Positions 24,196-33,142 of a stretch of DNA of 64,000 nt are shown here, piece after piece. Source of the DNA: Limosilactobacillus sp. Lineage in GTDB: Bacteria > Bacillota > Bacilli > Lactobacillales > Lactobacillaceae. The stretch spans positions 1 to 64,000 of the forward strand of contig NZ_JALCQI010000001.1 in assembly GCF_022651205.1 (NCBI RefSeq), given 5' to 3'. Position 1 is the stretch's first letter. Each line of letters opens with the position of its first letter. The notes beneath the pieces are model-generated. The model was given only the letters and a program-made list of their open reading frames with translations. It did not search any database and was not told the DNA's origin. A program made the position numbers and the translations under genes.

Positions 24196-26154
24196 CTACT
24201 TTTCTTGGTCCTTCTTAGTAACTTCCATAACGTTATCAGTTGTTGTAACTTCTTGGTTAGCATTGATTAATTGCTTGAAGTCGAACTCTTCACTGTTAGT
24301 AACGGTAACAATAACGGTATCGTCAAGACCAGCCTTCTTAATGGTTGGGTCCCAGAATTCCATTAATTCGTCACCCTTATTAACGTGTTGTCCCTTACTA
24401 AAGTAGGTAACGAATCCAGTACCATGTAATTTAACGGTATCAATACCAACGTGGATTAATAGGGCAATTCCACTGTCAGAAACTAATCCAACCGCATGAC
24501 GGGTTGAGAAAGTTGCACGAACAGTACCACTGAATGGTGCGTAAACTTTACCGTCAGATGGCTTAATTGCGAATCCTTGTCCCATGCTGCCGTTTGCAAA
24601 TGCAGGGTCACTGACATTCTTCAAGTCAACAACGGTTCCGGCAACAGGTGCAGGAATTTCAGTTACACCAGGAACTGGTTGAGGAGCAGGTTCGGAAGCG
24701 GCATTATCGTTGTCGCTATCGTCCTTGTTAAATTGCTTACCCCAGGTCTTTTCAAGTTCAGCCACAATCTTAGCGTGGGAGCCTTCATCCAACTTAACTT
24801 TAATAGCGAAGATAATAATACCAACGAGAATTAAAGCAATTGGAATTAAGAACATGTAAATCTTGAAGACATTAACACCGTGAGCAGTAACAGTAGCAGC
24901 AGTAGCACCACCGGTCATACCAGCAGCAACAGTAGCCATACCAACAACACCGTTAGCTACGGCACCACCGAACTTATCAAGTAATGGACGAACAGATAAT
25001 GTCAGTGATTCATCACGGTGTCCTAACTTCAATTGACCATATTCAACAGAGTCGGTAATGGTCATCAAAACAACCAAGAAGATAATTGGTTGTGGAATGA
25101 AGAATAATTCGGCACCGATCAAAACAAGAACTAATGATTTGCCAGCAAAGGCAAAGATAATTGCACCAAGAACTTCGATTGAAGCAGCTCCGTAGAAGAG
25201 CTTGTGACGACCAATCTTCCCGGAGAATAGTGGGAAGAGGAAGACAGAGATAACACCAACAACGGTGTTCAAACCACCAAGGATTGAGAAGGCCTTGGAG
25301 TTACCCAGAATGTAAGTAAAGTAGTAAAGTTCAAAACTGTTCAATAGTGTTTGACCAGTAGTAAAGAACAGGTAGGACATGGCAATGGCAAGAAGTTGAT
25401 CATTCTTAACCAGAATCTTCAAGATGTCCTTGAACTTAGTTTGTTCCTTGTTTTCACGAAGCAATGATTGTTGTTCGTGAGTAAACATCCCAACACCAAT
25501 TGCGGTGATTGCTGAGATAGCAGCAACAATTACGGCGAAGATGAACCAACCACGGTCATCCCCAGTACCACCATTTTGCTTTACTGAGAAGAACAGAACC
25601 ATTGGCATAATAACAAATCCGATGATCTGACCACCAATAGTTGAACCAACCCGGGCAAAGGTAGCAATTTTATCACGTTCGTGTGAGTCGAAGGACATCG
25701 CAGGAACCATGGACCAGAAACCAACATCATTGAAGGAATAGAAGACATCCATAATGATGTAAATAATAGCAAACAGAATTAAGTAAAGAATTGGGTTACT
25801 TAAGTTCAAACCACCTAGTGGCGTGAAGAGGGCGGCAAGCAAAACGGCTGAAATAACACCACCGCCAACAACCCAAGGCTTAAATTTACCCCAACGAGTG
25901 TGGGTCCGGTCAATCGCGTTCCCGATCATTGGATCGATAATTAATTCACCAATCCGTAAAACAAGAATGATAACGGTGACATACCCAACCATCCGGTTAT
26001 CGAAGGCCTTATCACTAGAATCAAACAAGTGACCAGTAACGTACATCATAAAGTAAGTAGATAATAATGCAAAGAAAGCATCATGCCCAAATGCACCTAG
26101 CGAATATGCAAGGCGCGAACGGACAATATGTTGTTCTCCATTAGGTTTATCCAT
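24196..26154 (-). CDS. lacS: LacS-type galactoside carrier with C-terminal EIIA domain
   Basis: A 652-residue fusion. Residues ~1-470 form a 12-helix glycoside-pentoside-hexuronide (GPH) carrier (GNAIDRTHTRWGKFKPWVV is the loop 2-3 signature). After a Pro/Ala linker a PTS EIIA-Glc-like domain follows, with phospho-acceptor His568 in LLIHVGIDTVKLHG. LacS proteins import lactose in symport with H+ or in exchange for galactose; phosphorylation of EIIA by HPr modulates uptake. Raffinose carriers are similar, but the GalR-like operator at its promoter argues for galactose/lactose. No beta-galactosidase gene lies nearby. Confidence 0.9.
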   Translation of the reverse strand: MDKPNGEQHIVRSRLAYSLGAFGHDAFFALLSTYFMMYVTGHLFDSSDKAFDNRMVGYVTVIILVLRIGELIIDPMIGNAIDRTHTRWGKFKPWVVGGGVISAVLLAALFTPLGGLNLSNPILYLILFAIIYIIMDVFYSFNDVGFWSMVPAMSFDSHERDKIATFARVGSTIGGQIIGFVIMPMVLFFSVKQNGGTGDDRGWFIFAVIVAAISAITAIGVGMFTHEQQSLLRENKEQTKFKDILKILVKNDQLLAIAMSYLFFTTGQTLLNSFELYYFTYILGNSKAFSILGGLNTVVGVISVFLFPLFSGKIGRHKLFYGAASIEVLGAIIFAFAGKSLVLVLIGAELFFIPQPIIFLVVLMTITDSVEYGQLKLGHRDESLTLSVRPLLDKFGGAVANGVVGMATVAAGMTGGATAATVTAHGVNVFKIYMFLIPIALILVGIIIFAIKVKLDEGSHAKIVAELEKTWGKQFNKDDSDNDNAASEPAPQPVPGVTEIPAPVAGTVVDLKNVSDPAFANGSMGQGFAIKPSDGKVYAPFSGTVRATFSTRHAVGLVSDSGIALLIHVGIDTVKLHGTGFVTYFSKGQHVNKGDELMEFWDPTIKKAGLDDTVIVTVTNSEEFDFKQLINANQEVTTTDNVMEVTKKDQEK

Positions 26155-26199
26155 ATTAACTCCTCTTTTCTACAACAACTTAAATAACTTACAGCAATT

Positions 26200-26253
26200 A
26201 TGTTAAGCGCTTTCAAAAAAGATGTCAATAACCTTTTAGTAAATTTTTACGAA
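26200..26253 (-). promoter_or_regulatory. lacS promoter with cre-like site and GalR-like operator
   Basis: On the minus strand TTGACA, a 17-base spacer and TAACAT form the promoter. The spacer contains GAAAGCGCTT, the core of a cre site. Directly upstream of the -35 lies an 18-base near-palindrome (plus strand TTAGTAAA, TT, TTTACGAA), one base from the perfect arms at galK, and another half-site (TTACTAA) follows. Confidence 0.7.
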
Positions 26254-26395
26254 AAAAGTTACTAAATAATTTGCTTATTAGATAAAAATGTTTAATTGGT
26301 ATAGGGCTAATGGGCAGAATGGTGGAAGTAATAGTACAACGATAATAATAAAATGATCAGGTAGTCGGGAATGTTAGTAAATCTTTATTTAAGCA

Positions 26396-26433
26396 CGAAA
26401 AAAAGAACTTATGATGATTTTTTCATAAGTCCT
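26396..26433 (-). terminator. Rho-independent terminator of gnd
   Basis: On the minus strand GGACTTATGA pairs with TCATCATAAGTTC (one bulge), then seven T residues. Confidence 0.75.
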
Positions 26434-26469
26434 TAATTAACGTAAAAGTTTATTGATTATTCAGTTGAT

Positions 26470-27906
26470 TTATTGTTCTTCGTACCAACTGTAATGGAAG
26501 TTACCTGGACGGTCAGTCCGTTCATAAGTGTGGGCACCGAAGTAGTCACGTTGAGCTTGGAGTAAGTTAGCAGGAAGGACTTCTGCACGGAATGAGTCGT
26601 AGTAACTAATAGCAGCGCTAAGTGATGGAACTGGAACACCAGCCTTAACAGCAAGGGTAACAACGTCCCGAATAGCCTTTTGGTACTTCTTGGCGATGTC
26701 CTTGAAGTAATCGTCGAACAAGAGGTTCTTTAAGTCTGGGTTCTTAGTGAAGGCATCAGTGATGTTTTGTAAGAATTGAGCACGAATAATGCATCCTGCA
26801 CGCCAGATTTGAGCTAGTTCACCATATTGAAGGTTCCAGTTGTACCGGTCGGAGTCGATCCGCATTTGTTCAAATCCTTGAGCATAACTCATAACCTTAC
26901 CGAAGTAGAGGGCTTGACGAATCTTTTCAATCATTTCTTCCTTGTTGTCGATTGAAACAGCTTCAACGTCTTCAGGTAATTCCTTACTTGCTTCAACCCG
27001 TTCTTTCTTCATCATTGAAATGTAACGAGCGTAAACAGCTTCGGTAATAACAGATTGTGGTGCACCACCGTCAAGGGCAGTTTCAGAACTCCACTTACCA
27101 GTACCCTTGTTAGCACCACGGTCGAGGATCATGTCAACGATTGGGGCATTCTTGTCATCACCAAGATCATCCTTACGAGTGAGAATGTCAGCAGTGATAT
27201 CAACAAGGTAGCTGCTTAATTCACCCTTGTTCCATTCGGCGAAGGTCTTTGCAATATCATCAACAGGCATCTTGAGAACGTTACGCATGATGTTATAACT
27301 TTCGTCGATTAATTCTTCATCACCGTATTCGATACCGTTGTGAACCATCTTAACGTAGTGACCAGCACCGTTTGGTCCGATGTAGGAAACACATGGCTTA
27401 CCGTCTTCTTCTGCCTTAGCAGCGATTTGAGTAAGGATTGGAGCAACCAAGTCATAGGCTTCCTTTTGGCCACCAGGCATTAATGATGGACCGTGAAGGG
27501 CACCTAATTCACCACCAGAAACACCCATTCCGATAAAGTTAATACCAGACTTGTCCAACTTAGCGTTACGGGCCATCGTATCGTGGAAGTTGGTGTTACC
27601 ACCATCAATTAGGACATCACCCTTATCAAGTAGTGGTAATAATTCGTCGATAACGGCATCAGTAGGTTTACCAGCTTTAACCATCATGAGAATTCGACGT
27701 GGCTTCTCTAGTGAGTCAACAAAGTCTGAAATCGTGTAACTTGGCACTAACTTTTTGTCGCTGTGATCGCGCATCATTTCATCAGTACGGCTACGGTGAC
27801 GATTATAAACACCAACCGTAAATCCACGACTTTCAATGTTTAAGGCAAGGTTCTTACCCATAACAGCTAAACCAACAACACCAATTTGTGCTTTTTGATC
27901 TGACAT
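26470..27906 (-). CDS. gnd: 6-phosphogluconate dehydrogenase, decarboxylating
   Basis: Oxidises 6-phosphogluconate to ribulose 5-phosphate with CO2 release, feeding the phosphoketolase path of heterofermenters. The 478-residue protein has the Rossmann [12 protein letters not shown], the substrate motif [19 protein letters not shown] and the C-terminal [13 protein letters not shown] of the full-length (non-truncated) class. The start MSDQKAQ follows AAGGAG; longer starts lack a ribosome site. zwf lies immediately upstream but a terminator separates them, so they can be expressed independently. Confidence 0.95.
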   Translation of the reverse strand: MSDQKAQIGVVGLAVMGKNLALNIESRGFTVGVYNRHRSRTDEMMRDHSDKKLVPSYTISDFVDSLEKPRRILMMVKAGKPTDAVIDELLPLLDKGDVLIDGGNTNFHDTMARNAKLDKSGINFIGMGVSGGELGALHGPSLMPGGQKEAYDLVAPILTQIAAKAEEDGKPCVSYIGPNGAGHYVKMVHNGIEYGDEELIDESYNIMRNVLKMPVDDIAKTFAEWNKGELSSYLVDITADILTRKDDLGDDKNAPIVDMILDRGANKGTGKWSSETALDGGAPQSVITEAVYARYISMMKKERVEASKELPEDVEAVSIDNKEEMIEKIRQALYFGKVMSYAQGFEQMRIDSDRYNWNLQYGELAQIWRAGCIIRAQFLQNITDAFTKNPDLKNLLFDDYFKDIAKKYQKAIRDVVTLAVKAGVPVPSLSAAISYYDSFRAEVLPANLLQAQRDYFGAHTYERTDRPGNFHYSWYEEQ

Positions 27907-27984
27907 ATTCTTACGCTCCTTAGCTAATCTTGTGTTTAATTTCACAATAATTATTATACAGCAAATACTAGTAAAAATACAAAT

Positions 27985-28024
27985 AAAAAAGCCATGAAGT
28001 AATTAATTTTTGCTTCGTGGCTTT
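27985..28024 (-). terminator. Rho-independent terminator between zwf and gnd
   Basis: On the minus strand AAAGCCACGAAG pairs with CTTCATGGCTTT (one mismatched wobble), then TTTTATTTG. Confidence 0.8.
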
Positions 28025-28043
28025 CTTAGTAAATGATATTCAA

Positions 28044-29522
28044 TTATTTGTTAAGATCGTAAACCCACTTACGACCATCACGAGCTAACAATTCACTAGC
28101 TGCGGCAGGACCCATTGATCCAGGAGTGTAGTTAGGGAATTGAGGCTTTTCGATGTCCCAAAGGTTCCGAATAACGTCAACGAACTTCCATGCGTATGCA
28201 ATTTCAGCCCATGAAGCAAAGTTAGTGTGGTTTCCTTCAAGAGCATCGTGGAAGAGACGTTCATATGGTTCTGGTGATTCTTTCTTAGCAGAATCGCTTT
28301 GAAGGAACTTCAAGTCAACTGGTTCGGTTGTGTAACCTTGACCAACGTGCTTAGCGTTCAATTGAAGAGCAAAGCCAGACTTAGGTTCAACAAAGATAGT
28401 CAGAACGTTTGAATGAAGTGCTTGTTCGTTACCGGAGTTAGGGTTAGCAAAGATGTCAATTAATGGCTTCTTGAAGACCACGTCAATCCGCGTGAACTTA
28501 TCAGCAAGCTTCTTACCTGTCCGAACGTAGAACGGAACACCTGACCAACGGTAGTTATCAAACATCAACTTAGCAGCAACGAATGTTTCAGTACCTGATT
28601 CTGGATCAACACCATCTTCATTACGGTAAGCAGGTTGACTGCCTTCAGCACCGTATTGACCACGAACAAAGTTAGCAGCTGCTTGTGATGGGGTGTAAAC
28701 ACGTAAACTACGTAATGCCTTAATCTTTTCAACACGAACATCGTCGTCAGTAAAGGCAACTGGTTCTTCCATTGCCAATTGAGCAACAACTTGCATAATG
28801 TGGTTTTGAAGCATATCACGTAAGGCACCAGAATGGTCGTAGTAACCGGCACGTTCTTCAACACCAAGCTTTTCACTAAGGGTTACTTGGATGTTGTCAA
28901 TGTAACGGTTGTTCCAAAGGGCCTCGATAACAGGGTTACCAAAACGCAATGCTTGGATGTTTTGAACCATTTCCTTACCGAGGTAGTGGTCGATCCGGAA
29001 AATCTGGTTTTCTTCGAATGTTTGTGATAATTCGTCATTCAACTTCTTAGCTGAATCGAAGTCACGACCGAATGGCTTTTCAATAACAAGACGGTTGTAG
29101 CCATCATCTGTTAACAAACCTTGCTTCTTAATGTTGATGGCAATAGTACCGAAGAATTGTGGAGCCATTGACATGTAGAATAAACGGTTCCCTTCAGTAC
29201 CGAATTGCTTGTCAAGTTCAGCCAAGCGATCCCTTAACTTAGCGTAGTGTTCTGGCTTAGTAACATCGTGAGCACAGTAGAAGAAGTGCTTAGAAAATTC
29301 TTCTGCTTCGCCATCCTTTGCAGGAATATCCTTAATTGAGTCTAATACCATTTCTTGGAATTCTTCATCACTCATTTCGTGACGGGAAGTACCAAGTAAT
29401 GCAAAGTGGTCAGCTAAGTAGCCCTTTTGGTAGAGCTTGAAAAGGGAAGTGTAGAGCTTCCGCTTAGCTAGGTCACCAGTTGCACCAAACAATGTAATTA
29501 ATGCCTTATTTTCTGTAGCCAA
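28044..29522 (-). CDS. zwf: Glucose-6-phosphate 1-dehydrogenase
   Basis: First oxidative step of the pentose phosphate/phosphoketolase pathway. The 492-residue protein has the coenzyme motif LFGATGDLAKRKLY near the N-terminus and the active-site signature RIDHYLGKEMVQN. Translation most likely begins at a TTG (LATENKAL) eight bases after GGAG; the in-frame extension upstream would read through the promoter (TATAAT on the minus strand about 45 bases upstream). A two-mismatch cre-like sequence (GAAAACGTTTACCA) lies upstream of that. Its neighbour gnd supplies the next oxidation. Confidence 0.95.
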   Translation of the reverse strand: MATENKALITLFGATGDLAKRKLYTSLFKLYQKGYLADHFALLGTSRHEMSDEEFQEMVLDSIKDIPAKDGEAEEFSKHFFYCAHDVTKPEHYAKLRDRLAELDKQFGTEGNRLFYMSMAPQFFGTIAINIKKQGLLTDDGYNRLVIEKPFGRDFDSAKKLNDELSQTFEENQIFRIDHYLGKEMVQNIQALRFGNPVIEALWNNRYIDNIQVTLSEKLGVEERAGYYDHSGALRDMLQNHIMQVVAQLAMEEPVAFTDDDVRVEKIKALRSLRVYTPSQAAANFVRGQYGAEGSQPAYRNEDGVDPESGTETFVAAKLMFDNYRWSGVPFYVRTGKKLADKFTRIDVVFKKPLIDIFANPNSGNEQALHSNVLTIFVEPKSGFALQLNAKHVGQGYTTEPVDLKFLQSDSAKKESPEPYERLFHDALEGNHTNFASWAEIAYAWKFVDVIRNLWDIEKPQFPNYTPGSMGPAAASELLARDGRKWVYDLNK

Positions 29523-29878
29523 AATGTTCACTCCTTCTGAATATTCAGAAAATCTTCTAACGGTATAATTATATACTTTCGCGGGCAATTATGCATTAGA
29601 AATGGTAAACGTTTTCTTCACGTGATGCTTAGTGACATAATGGATCAACTGATTGACGTATTCATGTAGAGAGAACCAGCACTCTAAAAAAATAATTGGT
29701 CTAGAACAAAACTTTTTTTGATTTTCCCATTATTAAGAGCTAGTAATTTGAAATTAAAACAGAAAAAGCGTTTTGTGATGGGAAATTCGAATGGTAATGT
29801 CTCATTTTTACACATCGGTTTGACGAGACTTCAAATGAACAATATAATCAGGAAGGAAGATTTTATCGGAGGAAAAAC
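29523..29878. other. Intergenic region with two divergent promoters
   Basis: It holds the zwf promoter region (minus-strand TATAAT near 29570) and, toward the right, a strong promoter for the VOC gene. The middle is AT-rich with no open frame, repeat or convincing RNA structure. Confidence 0.5.
29820..29848 (+). promoter_or_regulatory. Promoter of the VOC-family gene
   Basis: TTGACG, exactly 17 bases, TATAAT; one base from the full sigma-A consensus. Confidence 0.8.
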
Positions 29879-30316
29879 ATGACTGCGCAGATATACCCAT
29901 ATTTAACATTTGAAAACGCAAAGGAAGCAATGGACTATTACGTGCAGAACTTCGATGCTGAAATTATTTATCACCAGCCGTTAAGCAAGGAGCAGGCGGA
30001 AAATTGGGGATTAGATACTGAGACATTAAGTTCAACAACGTTTCGTGGAGTATTTACGGTTGCCGGTCAAAAATTAATTTGTGCGGATGCAACAATGACT
30101 AATCCACAATCATCATCCATGGTTTCAATTATGCTTAACTTTGGTGATGATGAGGAAGAGGCAAAACAACTATTTGATAAATTAGCAAGTTCTGATGATC
30201 AGCGAGTTACAGTTCCATTTGGCAGTCAGACCGTTAATAATAAGCTTGGACAAGTTGTCGATAAATATGGGATTACCTGGCTGATTTGCAGCGGTGAGTT
30301 GACGCAGGAAGATTAA
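29879..30316 (+). CDS. VOC-family (PhnB-like) protein
   Basis: A 145-residue protein with the paired beta-alpha-beta-beta-beta units of the vicinal-oxygen-chelate superfamily. YPYLTFENAKEAMDYYVQNF and the later MVSIMLNF and KYGITWLI match PhnB/YjdN-like members, which are often misnamed 3-demethylubiquinone methyltransferases. The metal-ligand pattern is incomplete and the reaction is unknown. GGAGG precedes the ATG, a near-consensus promoter drives it and a bidirectional terminator follows, so it is monocistronic. Confidence 0.8.
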   Translation: MTAQIYPYLTFENAKEAMDYYVQNFDAEIIYHQPLSKEQAENWGLDTETLSSTTFRGVFTVAGQKLICADATMTNPQSSSMVSIMLNFGDDEEEAKQLFDKLASSDDQRVTVPFGSQTVNNKLGQVVDKYGITWLICSGELTQED

Positions 30317-30321
30317 ATAAG

Positions 30322-30361
30322 TAAATAAAAAGGAACCGGAATTTCCGGTTCCTTTTTATTT
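30322..30361. terminator. Bidirectional Rho-independent terminator
   Basis: AAATAAAAAGGAACCGGAA and its near-perfect complement, with T-runs on both strands, between convergent genes. Confidence 0.9.
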
Positions 30362-30372
30362 ACTTATTAGCT

Positions 30373-30834
30373 TTATTTCTCATTCCATTTTTTTGCTAAA
30401 CGTCCATAGATCGTTTCAATGTCCTGGGATGTCCCGCGGAGCTCATAGTCAGCAAGGAATGGTGCGTTGAATTGCTTAGCGTATTTGCGAGCAGTTAAGC
30501 AATATTGTTCGTTGAAGTTGCGGTTACCACTTCCAACAACGCCAAGACACTTTTTAGCGTTATCCCCATAAGCAATATATTCACCTAGAGAATTAGTCAT
30601 AATTTCAGTGAAACCTGAAGTGATCCCATCACCACCATCCAAGTAGGTTGGAACAAAGACGAAGAATGGTTCTTGTTCGTTTGCTGGTTCAGTTTGATCC
30701 GTAACCTCTTTAAGGTTTAGTAATGGACTATCGGGGTTGAAACTGTGCTGCTGTTTAGCATATGTGGACATTCGATTAAGGAATGAACGCGTATTCCCCT
30801 CAATTGAGATATAAATGATGTTCATTGCTGTCAT
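30373..30834 (-). CDS. nrdI: NrdI-like flavodoxin
   Basis: A 153-residue flavodoxin-fold protein. IYISIEGNTRSFLNRM is the FMN phosphate-binding loop (SxxGNT) and VVGSGNRNFNEQYCLTARKYA is the NrdI signature. NrdI supplies the oxidant that assembles the dimanganese-tyrosyl cofactor of class Ib ribonucleotide reductase NrdF. No nrdE, nrdF or nrdH is adjacent and no NrdR box is visible upstream, so this is a stand-alone nrdI. The ribosome site AGAGGATTT fits the first ATG; a second ATG three codons later is also possible. Confidence 0.88.
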   Translation of the reverse strand: MTAMNIIYISIEGNTRSFLNRMSTYAKQQHSFNPDSPLLNLKEVTDQTEPANEQEPFFVFVPTYLDGGDGITSGFTEIMTNSLGEYIAYGDNAKKCLGVVGSGNRNFNEQYCLTARKYAKQFNAPFLADYELRGTSQDIETIYGRLAKKWNEK

Positions 30835-31100
30835 TTGAAATCCTCTTTCTATTATAACGTGATTGATTCTTATTCTATTTTAGATGAATAGGGCGATAAA
30901 TAACAGTATAAATTAATTTATTAGTAAATGCTTACAATCTTATTAGAATCAGTAATATTAGTTAACGGCCATGCTAAAAGTGTTTTATTATTTTTTAATT
31001 GGTGAAATATTATAACGATTTTAAGGCAATGGCATAGTCTATTTTCATAATTACATGATAAAATTAATTTATAACGTTTCTTATTTGGGGAGGACTCGAT

Positions 31101-31967
31101 TTGAGTAGTATTGTCTTAGATCATCTGACTTTTGACGCTAAGTCTGGTGACCAACTTGAAAATGTTTCATTAGAATTAACATCACCGCAAGTAATTGCAT
31201 TTTGTAGTAACGATGATGGAGCGACCGCGGCACTAAAGCAACTCTTGGATGATCAAGGAACGATTGAAGAAGGAACAGTGCTAGTTAATGGTGAACCGTT
31301 GGGAAAGATCAACCGGCGGCACGGGAATTCACTAGTCGCTCATTTTGACGATGTCGAATTAAAAGGAAAAACCGTCTTAAAGGCTGTCAAGAATAGTCTT
31401 AAACACCATCAAAATGTTTTGACGGTTGAACAGACTAACCAGATGCTTGAATCACTTGGAATTATTCCTGGTAAGAGAATTAATGATCTTACTCCTGATG
31501 AGTGTCAAAAGCTGCGAATTGTCCTTCTTCTTTCGTGGTGTCGTCCAATTGTCCTTCTTGATAATGCTTTTGATGACTTAGATGAAAATAGTCGATTGAC
31601 AATGGGTGACTTAATCGCTGACTACACTAAAAAGACGGATTCGATAGTAGTCTTTACTAGTCAGGATGTTTCAACGTTGATGAGATTTTCAAAGATAATT
31701 TACTACTTTGAGGGAAGTCACTTAACATCTGCACGGAATGTTGAAATGGCAGATAGCGTTGACTGCGTTGTCACGGTTATGGGAACAGGTTTCCCAGTTG
31801 AAAATGCCGTTAAATTAGGCGCACATATGTTAGAGGAAGCCCCAAAAGAAACACGATTTCTTTTCACCGGTAATATTCAGGTTCTGTTGCCACTTTTGGA
31901 GCAGAGTACGATTACGGATGTACGAATTGAGGATGCGACGGTGGAAGACGAACTAATGACTTGGTGA
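31101..31967 (+). CDS. ABC ATPase-like protein lacking catalytic motifs
   Basis: A protein of 288 residues aligns with the ABC nucleotide-binding fold: an N-terminal beta stretch, FCSNDDGATAAL where the Walker A should be (no Gly-Lys-Thr), LTPDE in place of LSGGQ, and VLLDNAFDDLD in place of Walker B with Asn155 instead of the catalytic Glu. About 75 extra residues follow the ABC core. It should bind ATP poorly or not at all and cannot be a normal transporter engine. The start is TTG after GGGGAGGA. Two further genes follow closely; no membrane partner is present. I know no function. Confidence 0.75.
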   Translation: MSSIVLDHLTFDAKSGDQLENVSLELTSPQVIAFCSNDDGATAALKQLLDDQGTIEEGTVLVNGEPLGKINRRHGNSLVAHFDDVELKGKTVLKAVKNSLKHHQNVLTVEQTNQMLESLGIIPGKRINDLTPDECQKLRIVLLLSWCRPIVLLDNAFDDLDENSRLTMGDLIADYTKKTDSIVVFTSQDVSTLMRFSKIIYYFEGSHLTSARNVEMADSVDCVVTVMGTGFPVENAVKLGAHMLEEAPKETRFLFTGNIQVLLPLLEQSTITDVRIEDATVEDELMTW

Positions 31968-31995
31968 TATTTGTTTAACTAGGGAGGCAATGTCG

Positions 31996-32550
31996 ATGGG
32001 AAGATTAGTCCTGGTTGATAATCGTGGTGATGAATTAGCATCGCGACTTATTAAGAAGATGCCTGATGCCATCGTGTCAACTAATTTTAAAGTCCAGTTT
32101 CGGGCAGGGGACGTGTTGTGCTGGTTGCCATTGCCAAATGACTATGTTGATGATGAAGTTCAAGAGCTAGCAACATTAATAGATAAGAGTATTTTCTTGC
32201 CGACAAAGATCATTATGCTAAGCATTCCCGGAACAGCAGACGATGCTTCTTTGGAACAAGTGGAGAAGTGGTACGGAAAAAATGCTCGGTCGATGATAAT
32301 GTCACATCAGTACGCAATCAAGATGATTGATGAGTTTGAGATTCCGTATACGATTATTCGCATTCCGCCACTCGTGACAGATGATACTAGTGCTAAAATA
32401 ATTGCTGAAGGACAGCAGATGAGTGGCGATCAACTTGGGATTAACCAGTTGATTCCTGTATTACAAACGGCAATCGAAACGAATCATTATCTTAATCAGT
32501 CAATTGGAATTGTTAATAGTAAGGAGGTCAATGAGGATGAACTTAGTTGA
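31996..32550 (+). CDS. Atypical SDR/NAD(P)-binding-like protein with degenerate nucleotide loop
   Basis: A 184-residue protein. The C-terminal half, KIIMLSIPGTADD, then EKWYGKNARSMIMSHQYAIKM and YTIIRIPPLVTDD, resembles the NmrA/YwnB-like atypical short-chain dehydrogenases (xxxKxxxExxLxxSxxxYTIxRPxxL). The N-terminal GxxGxxG loop is replaced by LVDNRGDELASRL. It probably binds a ligand without normal NAD(P) catalysis. The second ATG is chosen because GGAGG is only two bases from the first. It overlaps the next gene by 14 bases. Confidence 0.62.
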   Translation: MGRLVLVDNRGDELASRLIKKMPDAIVSTNFKVQFRAGDVLCWLPLPNDYVDDEVQELATLIDKSIFLPTKIIMLSIPGTADDASLEQVEKWYGKNARSMIMSHQYAIKMIDEFEIPYTIIRIPPLVTDDTSAKIIAEGQQMSGDQLGINQLIPVLQTAIETNHYLNQSIGIVNSKEVNEDELS

Positions 32551-33064
32551 ATTTAAGCGCTGGGAAAATAATCTTTCACGGCTGCACTTTCCAAAATGGG
32601 AAGAACTACCAAGCCTTGGACTATATGTTGATCAAGTGGCTGCAGTGATTAATGAATATCTTACTAGCTTAGGAATGGAGCCCCTTACTAAGTCGATGAT
32701 TAACAATTACGTTAAGAAAAAGACCATCCAGGCTCCGATCAAGAAAAAGTATGCGGTTAACCAGATCGTTGATTTGTTACTGATCGGCTTCTTTAAAAAC
32801 ACCTTTGCAATTGATGATATTCGGCAGGGAATTCTTCAAATTACCGCGAATGATTACCCTAAACAAGCATATGATCGCTTTGTTGAAATTCTTAATGCCC
32901 GATTGAAAAATGAGACGGTTCCAAATAACCCAAATTTTAATCCTGCCAATGAACGGTTAATGAACTTTGGAATTGATGCAGTACTTGCGGGGTTAAAGAG
33001 TCGTCATCTCTTGGCTGTAATGATGAAGCTAAATCAAAAAGATGGTCTTCAGGATGAAAAGTAA
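32537..33064 (+). CDS. DUF1836-domain protein, probable DNA-binding regulator
   Basis: A 175-residue protein. The central part, SMINNYVKKKTIQAPIKKKYAVNQIVDLLLIGFFKNTFAIDDI, is the DUF1836 signature, a MerR-like winged-helix module found in Firmicutes. AAGGAGG lies nine bases before the chosen ATG (MNLVEF) and the frame overlaps the preceding gene, so expression is translationally coupled. With two enzymes that look catalytically dead as operon partners, a sensory or regulatory role for the cluster is possible. A terminator follows after 35 bases. Confidence 0.8.
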   Translation: MNLVEFKRWENNLSRLHFPKWEELPSLGLYVDQVAAVINEYLTSLGMEPLTKSMINNYVKKKTIQAPIKKKYAVNQIVDLLLIGFFKNTFAIDDIRQGILQITANDYPKQAYDRFVEILNARLKNETVPNNPNFNPANERLMNFGIDAVLAGLKSRHLLAVMMKLNQKDGLQDEK

Positions 33065-33098
33065 TATTCTATGAAAAATTAAACGTTACATTGAACAG

Positions 33099-33138
33099 AA
33101 AGGGTGTAGAGCTCATAAAAAGAACTCTACACCTTTTT
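33099..33138. terminator. Bidirectional Rho-independent terminator
   Basis: AAAGGGTGTAGAGCTC pairs with GAACTCTACACCTTT, then T residues on both strands. Confidence 0.85.
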
Positions 33139-33142
33139 AAGA

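Noticed and set aside
28565..28876. 103-codon frame on the same strand as zwf but shifted
   Set aside because: Shadow of zwf; the zwf frame is complete with all signature motifs, so there is no frameshift here.
30835..31100. NrdR box search upstream of nrdI
   Set aside because: AT-rich sequence without a match to the NrdR consensus; only the Pnu-family gene has the paired boxes.
31101..31967. Degenerate ABC ATPase as a pseudogene
   Set aside because: The frame is full length with a strong ribosome site, normal codon use and a coupled operon; all the motif losses are substitutions, not stops or frameshifts.
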